The notes: generated by a model from the sequence alone, not told the origin. Shown: positions 16,624-25,766, counted from the first letter of the stretch. The stretch is 64,000 nucleotides of DNA from JAKALX01 sp964508715 (GCA_964508715.1 CAZDUX010000010.1:62001-126000); one strand, 5' to 3'. Translations and numbers: made by a program.

Positions 16624-16691
16624 CACTGTCGCGACTACCGGTTAGAAGGGTTCGGCTGTACGCTGGGGCCACTTTCAATCGGAGAGATCCA

Positions 16692-17945
16692 GTGAAGATT
16701 CACGAGTTCCAGGCGAAGGAACTATTCGCGAAGCATGGCGTGGCGGTACCCCGTGGCCGTGTCGCATCGACTGCGGCCGAGGCGAAGGCGATCGCAGAGG
16801 AACTCGGCGGCAAGGTAGTGGTAAAAGCCCAGATCCATGCCGGCGGACGCGGAAAAGGCCGCCTCGTCGCGGCAAATGAAACCGCCAGCATGTATCAGCA
16901 GCTCATCTCCGACCCCGCGAACACGTCGGGACAGGTGAAGGGTGACCGGGTGGGCGGCGTCCGTCTCGCCAACACGCCCGCTGAGGCTGAGCGCGAAGCG
17001 GCGAACATCCTCGGCAAGCACCTCGTCTCCATTCAGACCGGCGCCGAGGGCAAGCTCGTGAAGAACGTCCTTGTCGAGGAGCAGTCGGCAGTAGCGAAGG
17101 AGTTCTACCTCGCGATCATCGTCGACGGGGCACAGGGATCGCCGTTGATCATGGCCTCGACCGAGGGCGGCCAGGAGATCGAGGTCGTCGCCCACAACAA
17201 TCCCGAAGCGATCGCCCGCATCCCGGTGAACCCAGCCGCTGGCTTCCAGGGCTACGTCGGCCGCGATGTAGCCGCCGCGCTCGGGCTCAAGGGTGACCAG
17301 GCGGACCAGGCGGCGAAGCTGGCAGCGGGTCTCTACGCGACGTTCATGGCGACCGACGCGAGCCTCGTCGAGGTCAACCCGCTCGTCGTGACCGAAGAGG
17401 GCAGGGTTATCGCGCTCGACGGCAAGCTGAACATCGACGACAACGCACTCTTCCGCCACAAGGACCTCGAGGCCCTGCGCGACAAGGACGAAGAGGACCC
17501 GCTCGAAGTATTGGCGGGAGATCTCGGCGTTGCCAACTTCATCAAGCTCGACGGGAACATCGGCTGCATCGTGAACGGCGCGGGCCTCGCGATGGCGACC
17601 ATGGACACCATCAAGCTCGCGGGGGGCGAGCCGGCAAACTTCCTCGACATCGGCACCGTTAATGACCCGCAGCGCGTGGTGAACGCGCTCAAGGTGATCA
17701 TCGAGGACTCGTCGGTGAAGGCGATCCTGGTGAACATCTTCGGCGGCATGGCGCGGGTCGACATCATCGCCCAGGGCGTGATCGATGCCCACAAGCAGAT
17801 CGACATCAAGGTGCCGGTCGTGATGCGGCTCGTGGGCACGAACCTGGCCGAAGGCGAGAAGCTCGTGGCCGAGTCCGGCCTACCGCTCATTCGCGCGAAC
17901 GGGCTCGCCGAAGCGGCGCGCAAGGCGGTCGAGGCGGCGGCGTAG
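16692..17945 (+). CDS. sucC: Succinyl-CoA synthetase beta subunit (ADP-forming type)
   Basis: The 417-residue protein starts at GTG (MKIHEFQAKELFAKHGVAVP) behind GGAGAG. The ATP-grasp half carries VVVKAQIHAGGRGKG, the grasp domain DASLVEVNPLVV and the C-terminal CoA-ligase half GGEPANFLDIGT and NIFGGMARVDIIA. With the alpha subunit it converts succinyl-CoA to succinate with nucleoside triphosphate formation in the TCA cycle. It is some 20-30 residues longer than typical SucC. The alpha-subunit gene sucD normally follows directly but is absent here: the next gene is an FHA protein. SucD must be encoded elsewhere. Confidence 0.95.
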   Translation: MKIHEFQAKELFAKHGVAVPRGRVASTAAEAKAIAEELGGKVVVKAQIHAGGRGKGRLVAANETASMYQQLISDPANTSGQVKGDRVGGVRLANTPAEAEREAANILGKHLVSIQTGAEGKLVKNVLVEEQSAVAKEFYLAIIVDGAQGSPLIMASTEGGQEIEVVAHNNPEAIARIPVNPAAGFQGYVGRDVAAALGLKGDQADQAAKLAAGLYATFMATDASLVEVNPLVVTEEGRVIALDGKLNIDDNALFRHKDLEALRDKDEEDPLEVLAGDLGVANFIKLDGNIGCIVNGAGLAMATMDTIKLAGGEPANFLDIGTVNDPQRVVNALKVIIEDSSVKAILVNIFGGMARVDIIAQGVIDAHKQIDIKVPVVMRLVGTNLAEGEKLVAESGLPLIRANGLAEAARKAVEAAA

Positions 17946-17984
17946 CGGCAAGATTCGGCCTCCCCGACCTCCCGACTTTCCGCA

Positions 17985-18010
17985 GTAGCCCCGGTTCGAA
18001 CCGGGGCTAC
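17985..18010. repeat. Perfect 26-base palindrome
   Basis: The arms GTAGCCCCGGTTC and GAACCGGGGCTAC are exact reverse complements with no loop base. It lies 40 bases after sucC. It could act as a REP-type element, a transcript-end hairpin or a protein-binding dyad. No U-run follows. The GGTTCGAA in its centre is not part of a tRNA. Confidence 0.8.
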
Positions 18011-18065
18011 GTGCACATTCCCGGGCGCTTCACCTGTTTGTTCAGCGATTGTTAGGGATTCGCGG

Positions 18066-18422
18066 GTGCCTTCGCCAATCCCGGTGGGCCTACGATGCCT
18101 CGTGACCAATACCATTTGGTGGGTTGAGTGGGCCAGCGGCGGACAGCGCATACCCTTGACGCGCCGCGTTCGCACCGGTCGAATGCCAGACAACGCCATT
18201 GTCCTGTCGGATCCAAGAGCCTCCCGCTGTCACTGCACCGTCGTGGCGTCGGGAAGCGAGTGCGTCGTGGACGCTCGATCGGCACGTAACGGCATTCTGA
18301 TGGGCGGCCGCAGGGTGAACCATGCATCACTGCTCGGTGGCCAGGGCTTCTCCAAAGGCGAGAAGATGCAATTGAATGACGGGGGATCATTCCGCGAAGG
18401 GGCTCACCCGGGTACTGCCTAA
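18066..18422 (+). CDS. Small FHA-domain protein
   Basis: A 118-residue frame from GTG. It carries the core of a forkhead-associated domain: RTGRMPDNAIVLSDPRASRCHC and SARNGILMGGRRV, matching the GR, SRxH-like and NG landmarks of phosphothreonine-binding FHA folds. The His of SRxH is here in SRCHC, one position off, so binding capability is uncertain. No other domain is present; the C-terminus is a short polar tail. FHA proteins read Ser/Thr kinase signals, but no kinase is nearby. The start is unsure and the gene could be a decaying remnant. Confidence 0.6.
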   Translation: MPSPIPVGLRCLVTNTIWWVEWASGGQRIPLTRRVRTGRMPDNAIVLSDPRASRCHCTVVASGSECVVDARSARNGILMGGRRVNHASLLGGQGFSKGEKMQLNDGGSFREGAHPGTA

Positions 18423-18552
18423 ATCGAGCTCATATTTGCCGGTTCCGCGACGGATATCAACCTGGCTAGAAAGATCCGGACCGCCAACCTCATAATCAAC
18501 GGAAAGGTGCCCGGTGTGCCCAGGGGCGCACCAGCCGGGGACCATCCTGCGG

Positions 18553-20973
18553 CTATGCCCCCCGCTGGGTCACCCCGAGTTCCTTCTCCAGCCGCTTCAG
18601 CAGCCCCGACTGGACACGCGCAACGTCCTCGTCCGTGAGGGTCCGGTCTTCGGCCTGGTAGCGCATGCGCAGGGCGAGCGATTTCTTGCCCTCGGGGATG
18701 CCCTGGCCGCGGTACTCATCGAAGAGCTCGGCGCTCATGCGGACGGCGTTCGAGCGATGCGAGCGGATGACCTCCATCAGGCGGCCAGCCGGGGTGGCTT
18801 CGTCGATGAGGAGGGCGATGTCCTGCCGCACCTCGGGGAAGCGCGACGGCGCAGTGTAAGCCGGGCGCTCAGGGAGGTGGCGCACCACCTCTTCGAGCCA
18901 GAGCTCGAGCAGGAAAACCGGCTCGTCGATGTCGAACGCGGCAGCGGTATCCGGGTGAACCTGGCCGAGGACGCCGATACGCTCTTTGCCCACCTTGATG
19001 GCGGCGGTGTGCCCTTCGAGAAAGCCGTAAACCGAGGCCGTCTCGTAGGCCGTGGAGATCCCGAGAGAGTCGAGAATCGCCTGGGCAGTGCCCTTTGCAT
19101 CAAAGAAATCAAGGCGGTCGGCCCCCGGGCGGCCCCAGCGGGTTTCCCTTGGACCGCCCATGGCCGCGCAGAGCACCGTGCGCTCGTGCGGCAGGTCGGC
19201 CTCGGCCGGGAGGTATTCAAACCCCGCTTCGAACAGCCGGAGGGCAGCGTCCTCGTGACGGCGGTTCGCCGCGTAGGTGTCGAGGAGCATGGGGCGGAGG
19301 CTCGTGCGCAGGTAGGTGTGCTGGGCAGCCACCGGGTTTACCACGCCGAGCGGGTTGGAGCGGACGCGGTCGTCTTCGGCAACGACGCGCTCGAGGTGCG
19401 CCATGTCCGTCAACGTATAGGTGAGGATCTCCTGGAAGCCCAACGAGACGGCGAGGTCCCTCGCACGCTCGCGCAGGTCGACAAGCGGGCGGGGCTCGAT
19501 GGCCGGCAGGCGGCCGCGGAGCATCGTTGCGGGGAGCTTGTCGTAGCCGTAAATCCGGCCGATGTCCTCGATTACGTCGTCGGGGATGGCAACGTCCGGG
19601 CGCCAGTCGGGCGGCTGGACACTGTACTTCCCCGGTGGAATGAAGTGGCAGACAAAGCCGAGGTCGGTAAGGATGCGCCGCACCTCATCGGTAGGGACAG
19701 GGATTCCGAGCACCTGCTCGATGCGCGACGCCTCGACGACAATGGTGCGCGGCGGCTGCTTGCCGGGGTAGGCGTCGACGAGACCCCGTGCGACGCGGCC
19801 ACCCGTGATCTGTTCAAAGAGGTGTAGGGCGCGGCGCTGAGCGTACTCGGCCATGCCCGGGCCGATGCCTTTCTCATAGCGGAGCGAGGCTTCGGTCCGG
19901 AGCTTGAGAATGCCCGATGTGCGGCGAACCGAGCCCGGCTTCCAGTTTGCCGCTTCCAGCAGGATTGTCTTCGTCTCGGGGCGAACCTCGCTGTTGCCGC
20001 CGCCCATGACGCCCGCAATCGAGACGGGTCCTTCTCCATCGCAGACGAGCACCATCTCCGGGTCGAGTTCCCGCTCAACACCATCGAGGGTGGTGAGCTT
20101 TTCACCGGGCAGCGCACGGCGAACGACGATGCGGTGTCCGCGGACGAGGTCATAGTCGAAGGCATGTGTCGGATGGCCAGTTTCGAGCATCACATAGTTG
20201 GTGATGTCGACGACGTTGTTGATTGGCCGCATGCCGTGCCGGATGAGCCGTTCCTGCAACCATCGCGGCGAGGGGCCGATGGTCACCCCTTCGATGACGG
20301 AGGCGATGAATCGCGGACAGATATCAGGGTCGTGGATCTCGACGGACGCCATCGAGGCCGCGTCGGTGCTCGTCTCAGCGTAGGTAGATTCAGGCTCACG
20401 AAGCGGGTTGCCCGTGAGCGCCGAGACTTCGCGCGCAATCCCGAGGACACCGAGAAGGTCCGCACGGTTCGCCCATGTGGAGATGTCGAAGACGACGTCC
20501 CCGAGCTGTTCAGTGAGCGGACGGCCAATCACCGCGTCGTCGGGGAGGACGAGGATGCCTTCGTGGTCATCAGAGAGGCCGAGTTCCTTTTCGCTCAGGA
20601 CCATGCCCGCCGATTCAACACCACGGATGGGACGGAGCTTGAGCTTCGCTCGCTGGCCCGTGTACCCGTCAATGAGCTCTGCACCCTCGGTGGCGAAGGC
20701 AACCTTCTGGCCAACCGCGAGGTTCGGCGCACCGCAAACAACCTGCTGGTTGCCAGAGCCGGTTTCGACCGTGGCAAGGCGCAGGCGATCCGCGTTGGGA
20801 TGGGGGTCGACGGCAACGACCCGGGCGACCCGAATGCGCACTGGATCCCACGAGGCGCCAATGGTCTCCCACGATTCGACTTCGGCCGTTGCATCGATGA
20901 GGCGGCGTGCGAGTTCACTGACGGGGAGGCGGACGTCGACGTATTGGCGCAGCCAGTTGAGGGAAAGTTTCAT
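18553..20973 (-). CDS. pheT: Phenylalanyl-tRNA synthetase beta subunit
   Basis: A full-length 806-residue bacterial PheT. The N-terminal part includes the OB-fold tRNA-binding domain (VVAVDPHPNADRLRLATVETG), then B3/B4 editing, B5, the core catalytic-like domain and a C-terminal FDX-ACB domain (TAPSRFPEVRQDIALLID... to the end). With PheS it charges tRNA-Phe and hydrolyses mischarged Tyr-tRNA-Phe. The start ATG has GGAG upstream. PheS, normally directly upstream, is not adjacent: the preceding gene is a small membrane protein. This separation is unusual but known in some lineages. Confidence 0.96.
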   Translation of the reverse strand: MKLSLNWLRQYVDVRLPVSELARRLIDATAEVESWETIGASWDPVRIRVARVVAVDPHPNADRLRLATVETGSGNQQVVCGAPNLAVGQKVAFATEGAELIDGYTGQRAKLKLRPIRGVESAGMVLSEKELGLSDDHEGILVLPDDAVIGRPLTEQLGDVVFDISTWANRADLLGVLGIAREVSALTGNPLREPESTYAETSTDAASMASVEIHDPDICPRFIASVIEGVTIGPSPRWLQERLIRHGMRPINNVVDITNYVMLETGHPTHAFDYDLVRGHRIVVRRALPGEKLTTLDGVERELDPEMVLVCDGEGPVSIAGVMGGGNSEVRPETKTILLEAANWKPGSVRRTSGILKLRTEASLRYEKGIGPGMAEYAQRRALHLFEQITGGRVARGLVDAYPGKQPPRTIVVEASRIEQVLGIPVPTDEVRRILTDLGFVCHFIPPGKYSVQPPDWRPDVAIPDDVIEDIGRIYGYDKLPATMLRGRLPAIEPRPLVDLRERARDLAVSLGFQEILTYTLTDMAHLERVVAEDDRVRSNPLGVVNPVAAQHTYLRTSLRPMLLDTYAANRRHEDAALRLFEAGFEYLPAEADLPHERTVLCAAMGGPRETRWGRPGADRLDFFDAKGTAQAILDSLGISTAYETASVYGFLEGHTAAIKVGKERIGVLGQVHPDTAAAFDIDEPVFLLELWLEEVVRHLPERPAYTAPSRFPEVRQDIALLIDEATPAGRLMEVIRSHRSNAVRMSAELFDEYRGQGIPEGKKSLALRMRYQAEDRTLTDEDVARVQSGLLKRLEKELGVTQRGA

Positions 20974-21044
20974 GGCGAGCTCCTGAAAGCGTTCAGGAAC
21001 AACGAGATGCGCTCAGCGGCGCGAGCGAGACAACCGGCGAGAGC

Positions 21045-21281
21045 CTAGAACTCGAGCGGCCCGGTCCAAATCGTCCCGTTGTTCACGAGGATGAGGAGAG
21101 TGATGAGCGCAGCCGCCTCCGCAAGAAGGAGGAGTGAGCCGACACCCAGCCAGATGACCTGGCTGGTTCCACGCGTCGCGAACGTCGGGATCATGAAGAC
21201 GACGCTCGAGGTCATGAAGATGAGCAGTGCGATGATGCCGAAGCTGTTCGTACTGATGAGGAAAGGCAGGGTCGAAAGCAT
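21045..21281 (-). CDS. Small two-helix membrane protein
   Basis: The 78-residue product has two hydrophobic segments (about 12-33 and 43-68) separated by a short FATRGTSQ loop, which resembles a hairpin membrane protein. I do not recognise a family. It lies between pheT and trmD on the same strand and may share a transcript with them. Size and topology resemble SecG-like or small accessory membrane subunits, but the sequence offers no decisive motif. Confidence 0.55.
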   Translation of the reverse strand: MLSTLPFLISTNSFGIIALLIFMTSSVVFMIPTFATRGTSQVIWLGVGSLLLLAEAAALITLLILVNNGTIWTGPLEF

Positions 21282-21387
21282 CGGAACTCCGTCGTGCGCA
21301 GATCGCGTAAATGTCTGTTTCGCGAATCATAGGCGGGGTCGCGCGTAGGGGCGAACAGGGGAGGCGATGCGGCGACAGATGGCCGTC

Positions 21388-22065
21388 CTACTCCAACAGA
21401 TCGGGGCGCCGCGAACGGGTGCGGGCCAGCCGCTGGGCAGCCTTCCACTTCTCGATGTTCGCGTGGTGGCCACTGAGGAGGACAGCAGGGACCTCCCAAC
21501 CCCGGTATTCGGCCGGGCGCGTGTACTGCGGATGCTCGAGCAGTCCGCCCGCAAAGGACTCCTCTTCAGGCGACGCGGCATCGCCCAGGGCTCCAGGGAT
21601 ATGGCGGGCGACGGCATCGACCAGCACCATTGCCGGAAGTTCTCCGCCAGTCAGGATGTAGTCACCGATGGAGATTTCGCGATCGACGCAGTGTTCGACG
21701 AATCGCTCGTCGACACCCTCATAGCGGCCACAAACAATGACAAGGCGCGGGTTCGCGGCAAATTCCCGCACGAGAGCATCGGTCAGGCGTTCCCCCTGGG
21801 GGGACATGTAGATGACGAGACCGGGTTCGGGTGCTTCCGCCTGGACATGCTGGAGTGCCGCGTCGAGGACGTCGACGCGCATGACCATGCCCTGTCCGCC
21901 ACCAAATGGGTAGTCGTCAACCGAACGATGCTTATCGGTAGCGAACTCGCGGATATCGGTAATGTGGAGATCGAGGAGGCCGTCTTCACGGGCCCGCTTG
22001 ATGATGGAGACGTCGAGCGGGCCGGTGAAGGCGCCGGGAAAGAGCGTGAGGATGTCGACGCGCAC
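21388..22065 (-). CDS. trmD: tRNA (guanine-37-N1)-methyltransferase
   Basis: The 225-residue enzyme methylates G37 in tRNAs with SAM and prevents +1 frameshifting. The trefoil-knot SAM site is visible as VIVCGRYEGVDERF and ISIGDYILTGGELPAMVLVDAV, and the N-terminus MRVDILTLFPG is typical. The GTG start lies six bases behind GACAAT, a plausible -10 box, so its message may be leaderless. It is found here without rpsP/rimM/rplS, its usual operon. The catalytic Asp of TrmD lies in the region after VDEYFVE-like, here VDERFVEHCVDRE. Confidence 0.96.
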   Translation of the reverse strand: MRVDILTLFPGAFTGPLDVSIIKRAREDGLLDLHITDIREFATDKHRSVDDYPFGGGQGMVMRVDVLDAALQHVQAEAPEPGLVIYMSPQGERLTDALVREFAANPRLVIVCGRYEGVDERFVEHCVDREISIGDYILTGGELPAMVLVDAVARHIPGALGDAASPEEESFAGGLLEHPQYTRPAEYRGWEVPAVLLSGHHANIEKWKAAQRLARTRSRRPDLLE

Positions 22066-22071
22066 CGAACG

Positions 22072-22077
22072 ATTGTC
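22072..22077 (-). promoter_or_regulatory. Possible -10 GACAAT before trmD
   Basis: GACAAT-CGTTCG-GTG on the minus strand: a four-of-six -10 match at the six-base spacing seen before other leaderless starts here. Confidence 0.4.
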
Positions 22078-22101
22078 GATTGCCGGTCGGTAGGTGTCGA
22101 T

Positions 22102-23046
22102 CTATGTGCGGAGCCTGGGATCGAGGAGGTCGCGGAGGGCATCGCCGAGCATGTTGAAGCCAAAGACCGCAAGGCTCAGGGCGAGGCCGGGGAAGATCGC
22201 CAGCCATGGTGCCTGGAGCATGAACGAGCGAGCCTCGGTGTTGAGCATCTTGCCCCAGGTAACCTGGTCTGGTGGCACGCTCAGCCCGAGGAAACTGAGG
22301 GCCGACTCAGTAAGGATGATACTGCCCAGACCCAGCGTCGCGATCGTTATCGCCGCGGGCATCACGTTGGGGACGACGTGGACGAGGATGATACGCGCGT
22401 GGCTGGCACCGGAGGCACGAGCTGCTTCGATATACGTGGTACTGCTAACGGCAAGTGCGGCGCTACGGATAACGCGTGAGTTCCCGACACCGAAGAGGAT
22501 GCCAAGTTCGATGATAAGCGACACGACCGTGCTACTGAGAAGGCCTTGCTTCGGCAGTCCGGGGATCTGCGAATCGTTGAACATCGCACCGACCGCTATG
22601 AGGAATACGAGCGCAGGGAAGGCAAGGAAAGCATCGACAAAGCGTTGGAAGAGCATGTCGAACGCACCCCCAAAATAGCCTGTAATCACTCCAATCGTTA
22701 TTGAGATGGCCATCGAGATCGCGATGGCGAGGAAGCCAATGGTCATCGAGACCTGGGCGCCGTAGACAACCCGGCTAAAGACATCGCGGCCCAGGTTGTC
22801 GGTACCGAAGAGGTTACTGGCAGACGGGCTCGCGAAGCGGGGGCCCGCACCAAGTTGCCCGGGAGCAAATGGGGCAATCAGCGGTGCGGCAATCGCCAGG
22901 ACGATGAAAAGGAGCACGAGAAGCCCTCCGAAGAGGCCAAGCGGTTTCTCCTTCACAAGCCGCCGCGTGACATCGAGGACGAACGGAAGCCGGCGGGGTG
23001 TTCGGCGGTCGGCAACAGGCAGTCCGAGAGTTGCGGATTCGGCCAC
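22102..23046 (-). CDS. Peptide-type ABC transporter permease (DppC/OppC)
   Basis: The protein (about 314 residues from GTG) has an N-terminal cytoplasmic segment, a first helix (GLFGGLLVLLFIVLAIAAPLI) and the BPD-transporter inner-membrane domain with the EAA motif region YIEAARASGASHARIILVHVVPN. With the partner permease and binding protein directly upstream in the operon it forms an importer of the peptide/nickel/opine family (PepT family). I prefer the GTG with GAGGAG 12 bases upstream over a TTG that would overlap the preceding gene by 68 bases. No ATPase genes (dppD/F) follow; they must be elsewhere. Confidence 0.9.
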   Translation of the reverse strand: MAESATLGLPVADRRTPRRLPFVLDVTRRLVKEKPLGLFGGLLVLLFIVLAIAAPLIAPFAPGQLGAGPRFASPSASNLFGTDNLGRDVFSRVVYGAQVSMTIGFLAIAISMAISITIGVITGYFGGAFDMLFQRFVDAFLAFPALVFLIAVGAMFNDSQIPGLPKQGLLSSTVVSLIIELGILFGVGNSRVIRSAALAVSSTTYIEAARASGASHARIILVHVVPNVMPAAITIATLGLGSIILTESALSFLGLSVPPDQVTWGKMLNTEARSFMLQAPWLAIFPGLALSLAVFGFNMLGDALRDLLDPRLRT

Positions 23047-23062
23047 AGCGTTCAGCAGCTCC

Positions 23063-24013
23063 TCATGAATAGCGGATCCTCGGATCGAGGTATGCGTAAG
23101 TGAGGTCAACAAGAAGGTTCGCGAGGACAATCACGACCGCGAGTACGAGGACAACGCCCTGGATAGACGGATAGTCGCGTTGGAAGATGGCGCCCACGAA
23201 GAACCTGCCAACGCCGGGCATGTTGAAGATTGATTCGATAATGACCGAGCCGCTGACGACGACCGAGACCTGGAGGCCGATGACGGTGATTACCGGAATG
23301 AAGGCATTCTTGAGGGCGTGGCGGAGGATGACGGAACGCTCCCGGAGACCCTTTGCCCAGGCGGTCCGGATGTAATCCTGCCGGAGAACCTCGAGCATCA
23401 TCGTACGCGTGAGACGCATGACCGCCCCGGCAAGCCCGAAGCCCAGAAGAAGCGCGGGGAAGAAGAAGTACCAGATATGGGGTCCTATCCCATCGCCCCA
23501 GTCTTTGTAGATGAGAGGTGGTGCCCATCCGAACCACTTCTGCGGAAAGACGATGAGGAGTGTGGCCGTGAAAAAAGACGGAACAGAAAGCGCGAGGATG
23601 GCCGCGCTGCGCGCGGCGTAGTCCTGGATCGTGTCCTGGCGGACAGCCGAGATGACCCCAACCGGCACAGCCATGAGTAGTCCAAGGAAGATAGCGAGAA
23701 TCCCGAGTTGGGCCGTGACCGGTAGCCGCTGTTCGAGTTCGTGAGTCACAGCGCGCCGGGTCCAGAACGAATCGCCAAGGTCGCCGCGCACAACATCGCC
23801 GAGGTAACTGACGAACTGCACCGCCACCGGTCTATCGACGCCGAGATCCTTTCGAAGTGCTTCCTTGTCGGCCTCTGTGGCGTAAGGGCGCTCGGCCATC
23901 ATGACGGTGACGATATCGCCGGGCACCATACGAACGATCAGGAAGGTCGCGAAGATGACGATCAGAATCGTCGGGATCGCAAGGAGCAGACGGCGGACGA
24001 AATACTGCGTCAC
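23063..24013 (-). CDS. Peptide-type ABC transporter permease (DppB/OppB)
   Basis: A 316-residue permease starting at GTG (MTQYFVRRLLLAIPTILIV) behind GGAGGACGTTG. It has six membrane spans, the DppB N-domain with MVPGDIV and the EAA loop DYIRTAWAKGLRERSVILRHALKN. A 43-residue in-frame leader upstream has no support and overlaps the hairpin region. It pairs with the DppC-type gene downstream and the binding protein upstream. Substrate specificity cannot be told from the permease. Confidence 0.92.
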   Translation of the reverse strand: MTQYFVRRLLLAIPTILIVIFATFLIVRMVPGDIVTVMMAERPYATEADKEALRKDLGVDRPVAVQFVSYLGDVVRGDLGDSFWTRRAVTHELEQRLPVTAQLGILAIFLGLLMAVPVGVISAVRQDTIQDYAARSAAILALSVPSFFTATLLIVFPQKWFGWAPPLIYKDWGDGIGPHIWYFFFPALLLGFGLAGAVMRLTRTMMLEVLRQDYIRTAWAKGLRERSVILRHALKNAFIPVITVIGLQVSVVVSGSVIIESIFNMPGVGRFFVGAIFQRDYPSIQGVVLVLAVVIVLANLLVDLTYAYLDPRIRYS

Positions 24014-24028
24014 CAACGTCCTCCGGCC

Positions 24029-24053
24029 TGGCCCGTGGGGGCGCCACGGGCCA
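24029..24053 (-). terminator. Intercistronic hairpin after the binding-protein gene
   Basis: TGGCCCGTGG, five-base loop, CCACGGGCCA: ten perfect pairs between the binding-protein gene and the first permease. With no U-run it probably protects or partially terminates the message so that more binding protein than permease is made, a usual arrangement for ABC importers. Confidence 0.65.
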
Positions 24054-24071
24054 GCAAGGTGGAATGTGCGG

Positions 24072-25766
24072 TCAGGAGTTGAGCCAGAGCGACTCGATGC
24101 GGCCGTCATAGAGGTCGAGCGAGTAGAACCATCCCTGGACACGCTTATCCGTAAAGTTATGGTTATTGGTGGTAAACATGAAGCTCATGGGGAAGTCAAG
24201 GACGATCTTCTTCTGAACATCCTGGATAATCTGCTTTCGAGCTTCCGTATTGAGCTCCCCAGCCTGCTGATCGATAAGCTTGAAGATATCAGGGTTGTAA
24301 TGCTTATAGTAGGTGGATTTTGCGCCAAAGTACGAAGAGAGGTTCTCATCGGGCTCCGGACTGTTAAGTGGCTGGTGATGTGAGAAGGTATATTTATAGG
24401 AATATGTCTGGTTATAGTACGCGGCAAGTTCCATTGGCTTGAGTTGCAGCGTGACGTTAATCTTAGCCAGTTGTTGCTTCAAGACCTCGCTAATCTGGTC
24501 TGCGGTCGGAGTCCCTGTCGCCCAGATCATTTCACCAGAGAACCCGGACTGTTGGCCTGCCTGCTCCATCAGGGCCTTGGCCTTGGCCAGGTCGAACCCT
24601 GCAAGCTCTTCTTTCAGCGCCCAGTTCGAGTACATGGGAAGGATAGGGCCGTACGTGATAACCCCATCTCCGCTATAGACGAGGTCGAGCACCTGCTTCT
24701 TATCGACTGCACGGACGATTGCCTCGCGGACGCGGATGTCATCGAACGGCTTCGGATAGGGTTGCTGCTCGGTAGTCGGGGGCATCCGCATCTGGCGCCA
24801 GAACTGGCTCGGGCGGGCCTGGTAGTTCACATCCTTGCGTGCATCCTGGATACGCTTCAGCTGGGGCTGCCCAGAGACGATGGCATCGACCTTCTTGTCG
24901 ATGAAGAGAGTGGCAGCAGTATCAGGATCGGTAGCAAGGAGGAGGGTATACGCATCGATATGTGGCAGCCCTTTCTTGAAGTAGTTCGGGTTCTTGACGA
25001 GCTCGAACTTCACATCTTTCTGCCATTCTTTAAAGATAAAGGGCCCCGTGCCAATGGCCCGCTGGGTAAGGTCGCCATCCTTCTCGACAACCTCACGGCA
25101 GATCATCAGTGTCCACGGGCTCGCGATATAGTTCATAAACGGGGCATATGGGGCCTTCGTAGTGAACTTGACCGTGTATTTGTCTACCGTCTCAATCTTG
25201 TCCATCCGGCCCAGGAAATAGTAGGCATGCTGGAACTTGCCAGCGGCATCGGTCATCTGCCTTTCGATGCTGTACTTCACATCGTCTGCAGTGAACTCAC
25301 GCCCATTGACGGGGTCGACGTCATGGAACTTCACGCCCTGCGGAATCTTGAAAACGTAGGTGAGGCCGTCGGGTTGCTCGGGAAGCGCTGAGGCGAGGTC
25401 GGTCTCAACCTTGGTAAGGTCGGGGCTGAACTTGAGCAGGCCATTGTTGGTGTTATCCGTAATGGCCGTGTTGTAGGGAAATGTGTCGAAGTGCGGGTCC
25501 AGCGTGCGAGGCGAACCACCCATATGCGCCGTGTAATGCCCGCCATCCTTCGCCTGCTGGCCCTGGCCGGGGGCGATATTGGTGGGAGTGGGCTGGGGTG
25601 CCGCGCTTGTCTTGGTACTCCCACTGGTGTTGTCGTCGCCGCCGCACCCGACGAGGCCCGCGGCGGCGAGGCCCACTCCGGCCGTTGCGCCGCCGACAAG
25701 GGTTGAACGCCGCGAAAGGCGTCGAGAGGACCACCGCTGCCAGTAGCTCAATTCATCCCGTTGCAT
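24072..25766 (-). CDS. Peptide-type ABC transporter substrate-binding lipoprotein
   Basis: The 564-residue protein starts MQRDELSYWQRWSSRRLS behind AGGGGGAAAG. Its N-terminus has a twin-arginine pattern (SRRSTLVGG) followed by the lipobox LVGC, so it is probably a Tat-exported lipoprotein. The mature part is an SBP family 5 domain (TLDPHFDTFPYN, VKFHDVDPVNGREFTADDVKYSIER, AIGTGPFIFKEWQ). It binds a peptide or similar solute outside the membrane and delivers it to the two permeases downstream. Part of its 3' half is more AT-rich than its neighbours. A 33-residue leader upstream is not translated in my view. Confidence 0.93.
   Translation of the reverse strand: MQRDELSYWQRWSSRRLSRRSTLVGGATAGVGLAAAGLVGCGGDDNTSGSTKTSAAPQPTPTNIAPGQGQQAKDGGHYTAHMGGSPRTLDPHFDTFPYNTAITDNTNNGLLKFSPDLTKVETDLASALPEQPDGLTYVFKIPQGVKFHDVDPVNGREFTADDVKYSIERQMTDAAGKFQHAYYFLGRMDKIETVDKYTVKFTTKAPYAPFMNYIASPWTLMICREVVEKDGDLTQRAIGTGPFIFKEWQKDVKFELVKNPNYFKKGLPHIDAYTLLLATDPDTAATLFIDKKVDAIVSGQPQLKRIQDARKDVNYQARPSQFWRQMRMPPTTEQQPYPKPFDDIRVREAIVRAVDKKQVLDLVYSGDGVITYGPILPMYSNWALKEELAGFDLAKAKALMEQAGQQSGFSGEMIWATGTPTADQISEVLKQQLAKINVTLQLKPMELAAYYNQTYSYKYTFSHHQPLNSPEPDENLSSYFGAKSTYYKHYNPDIFKLIDQQAGELNTEARKQIIQDVQKKIVLDFPMSFMFTTNNHNFTDKRVQGWFYSLDLYDGRIESLWLNS

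Noticed and set aside
17985..18010. tRNA T-arm (GGTTCGAA)
   Set aside because: The sequence is a free palindrome; no D-arm, anticodon arm or acceptor stem nearby.
18514..19827. Plus-strand open frame opposite pheT
   Set aside because: Codon-shadow of PheT; no domain and no ribosome site.
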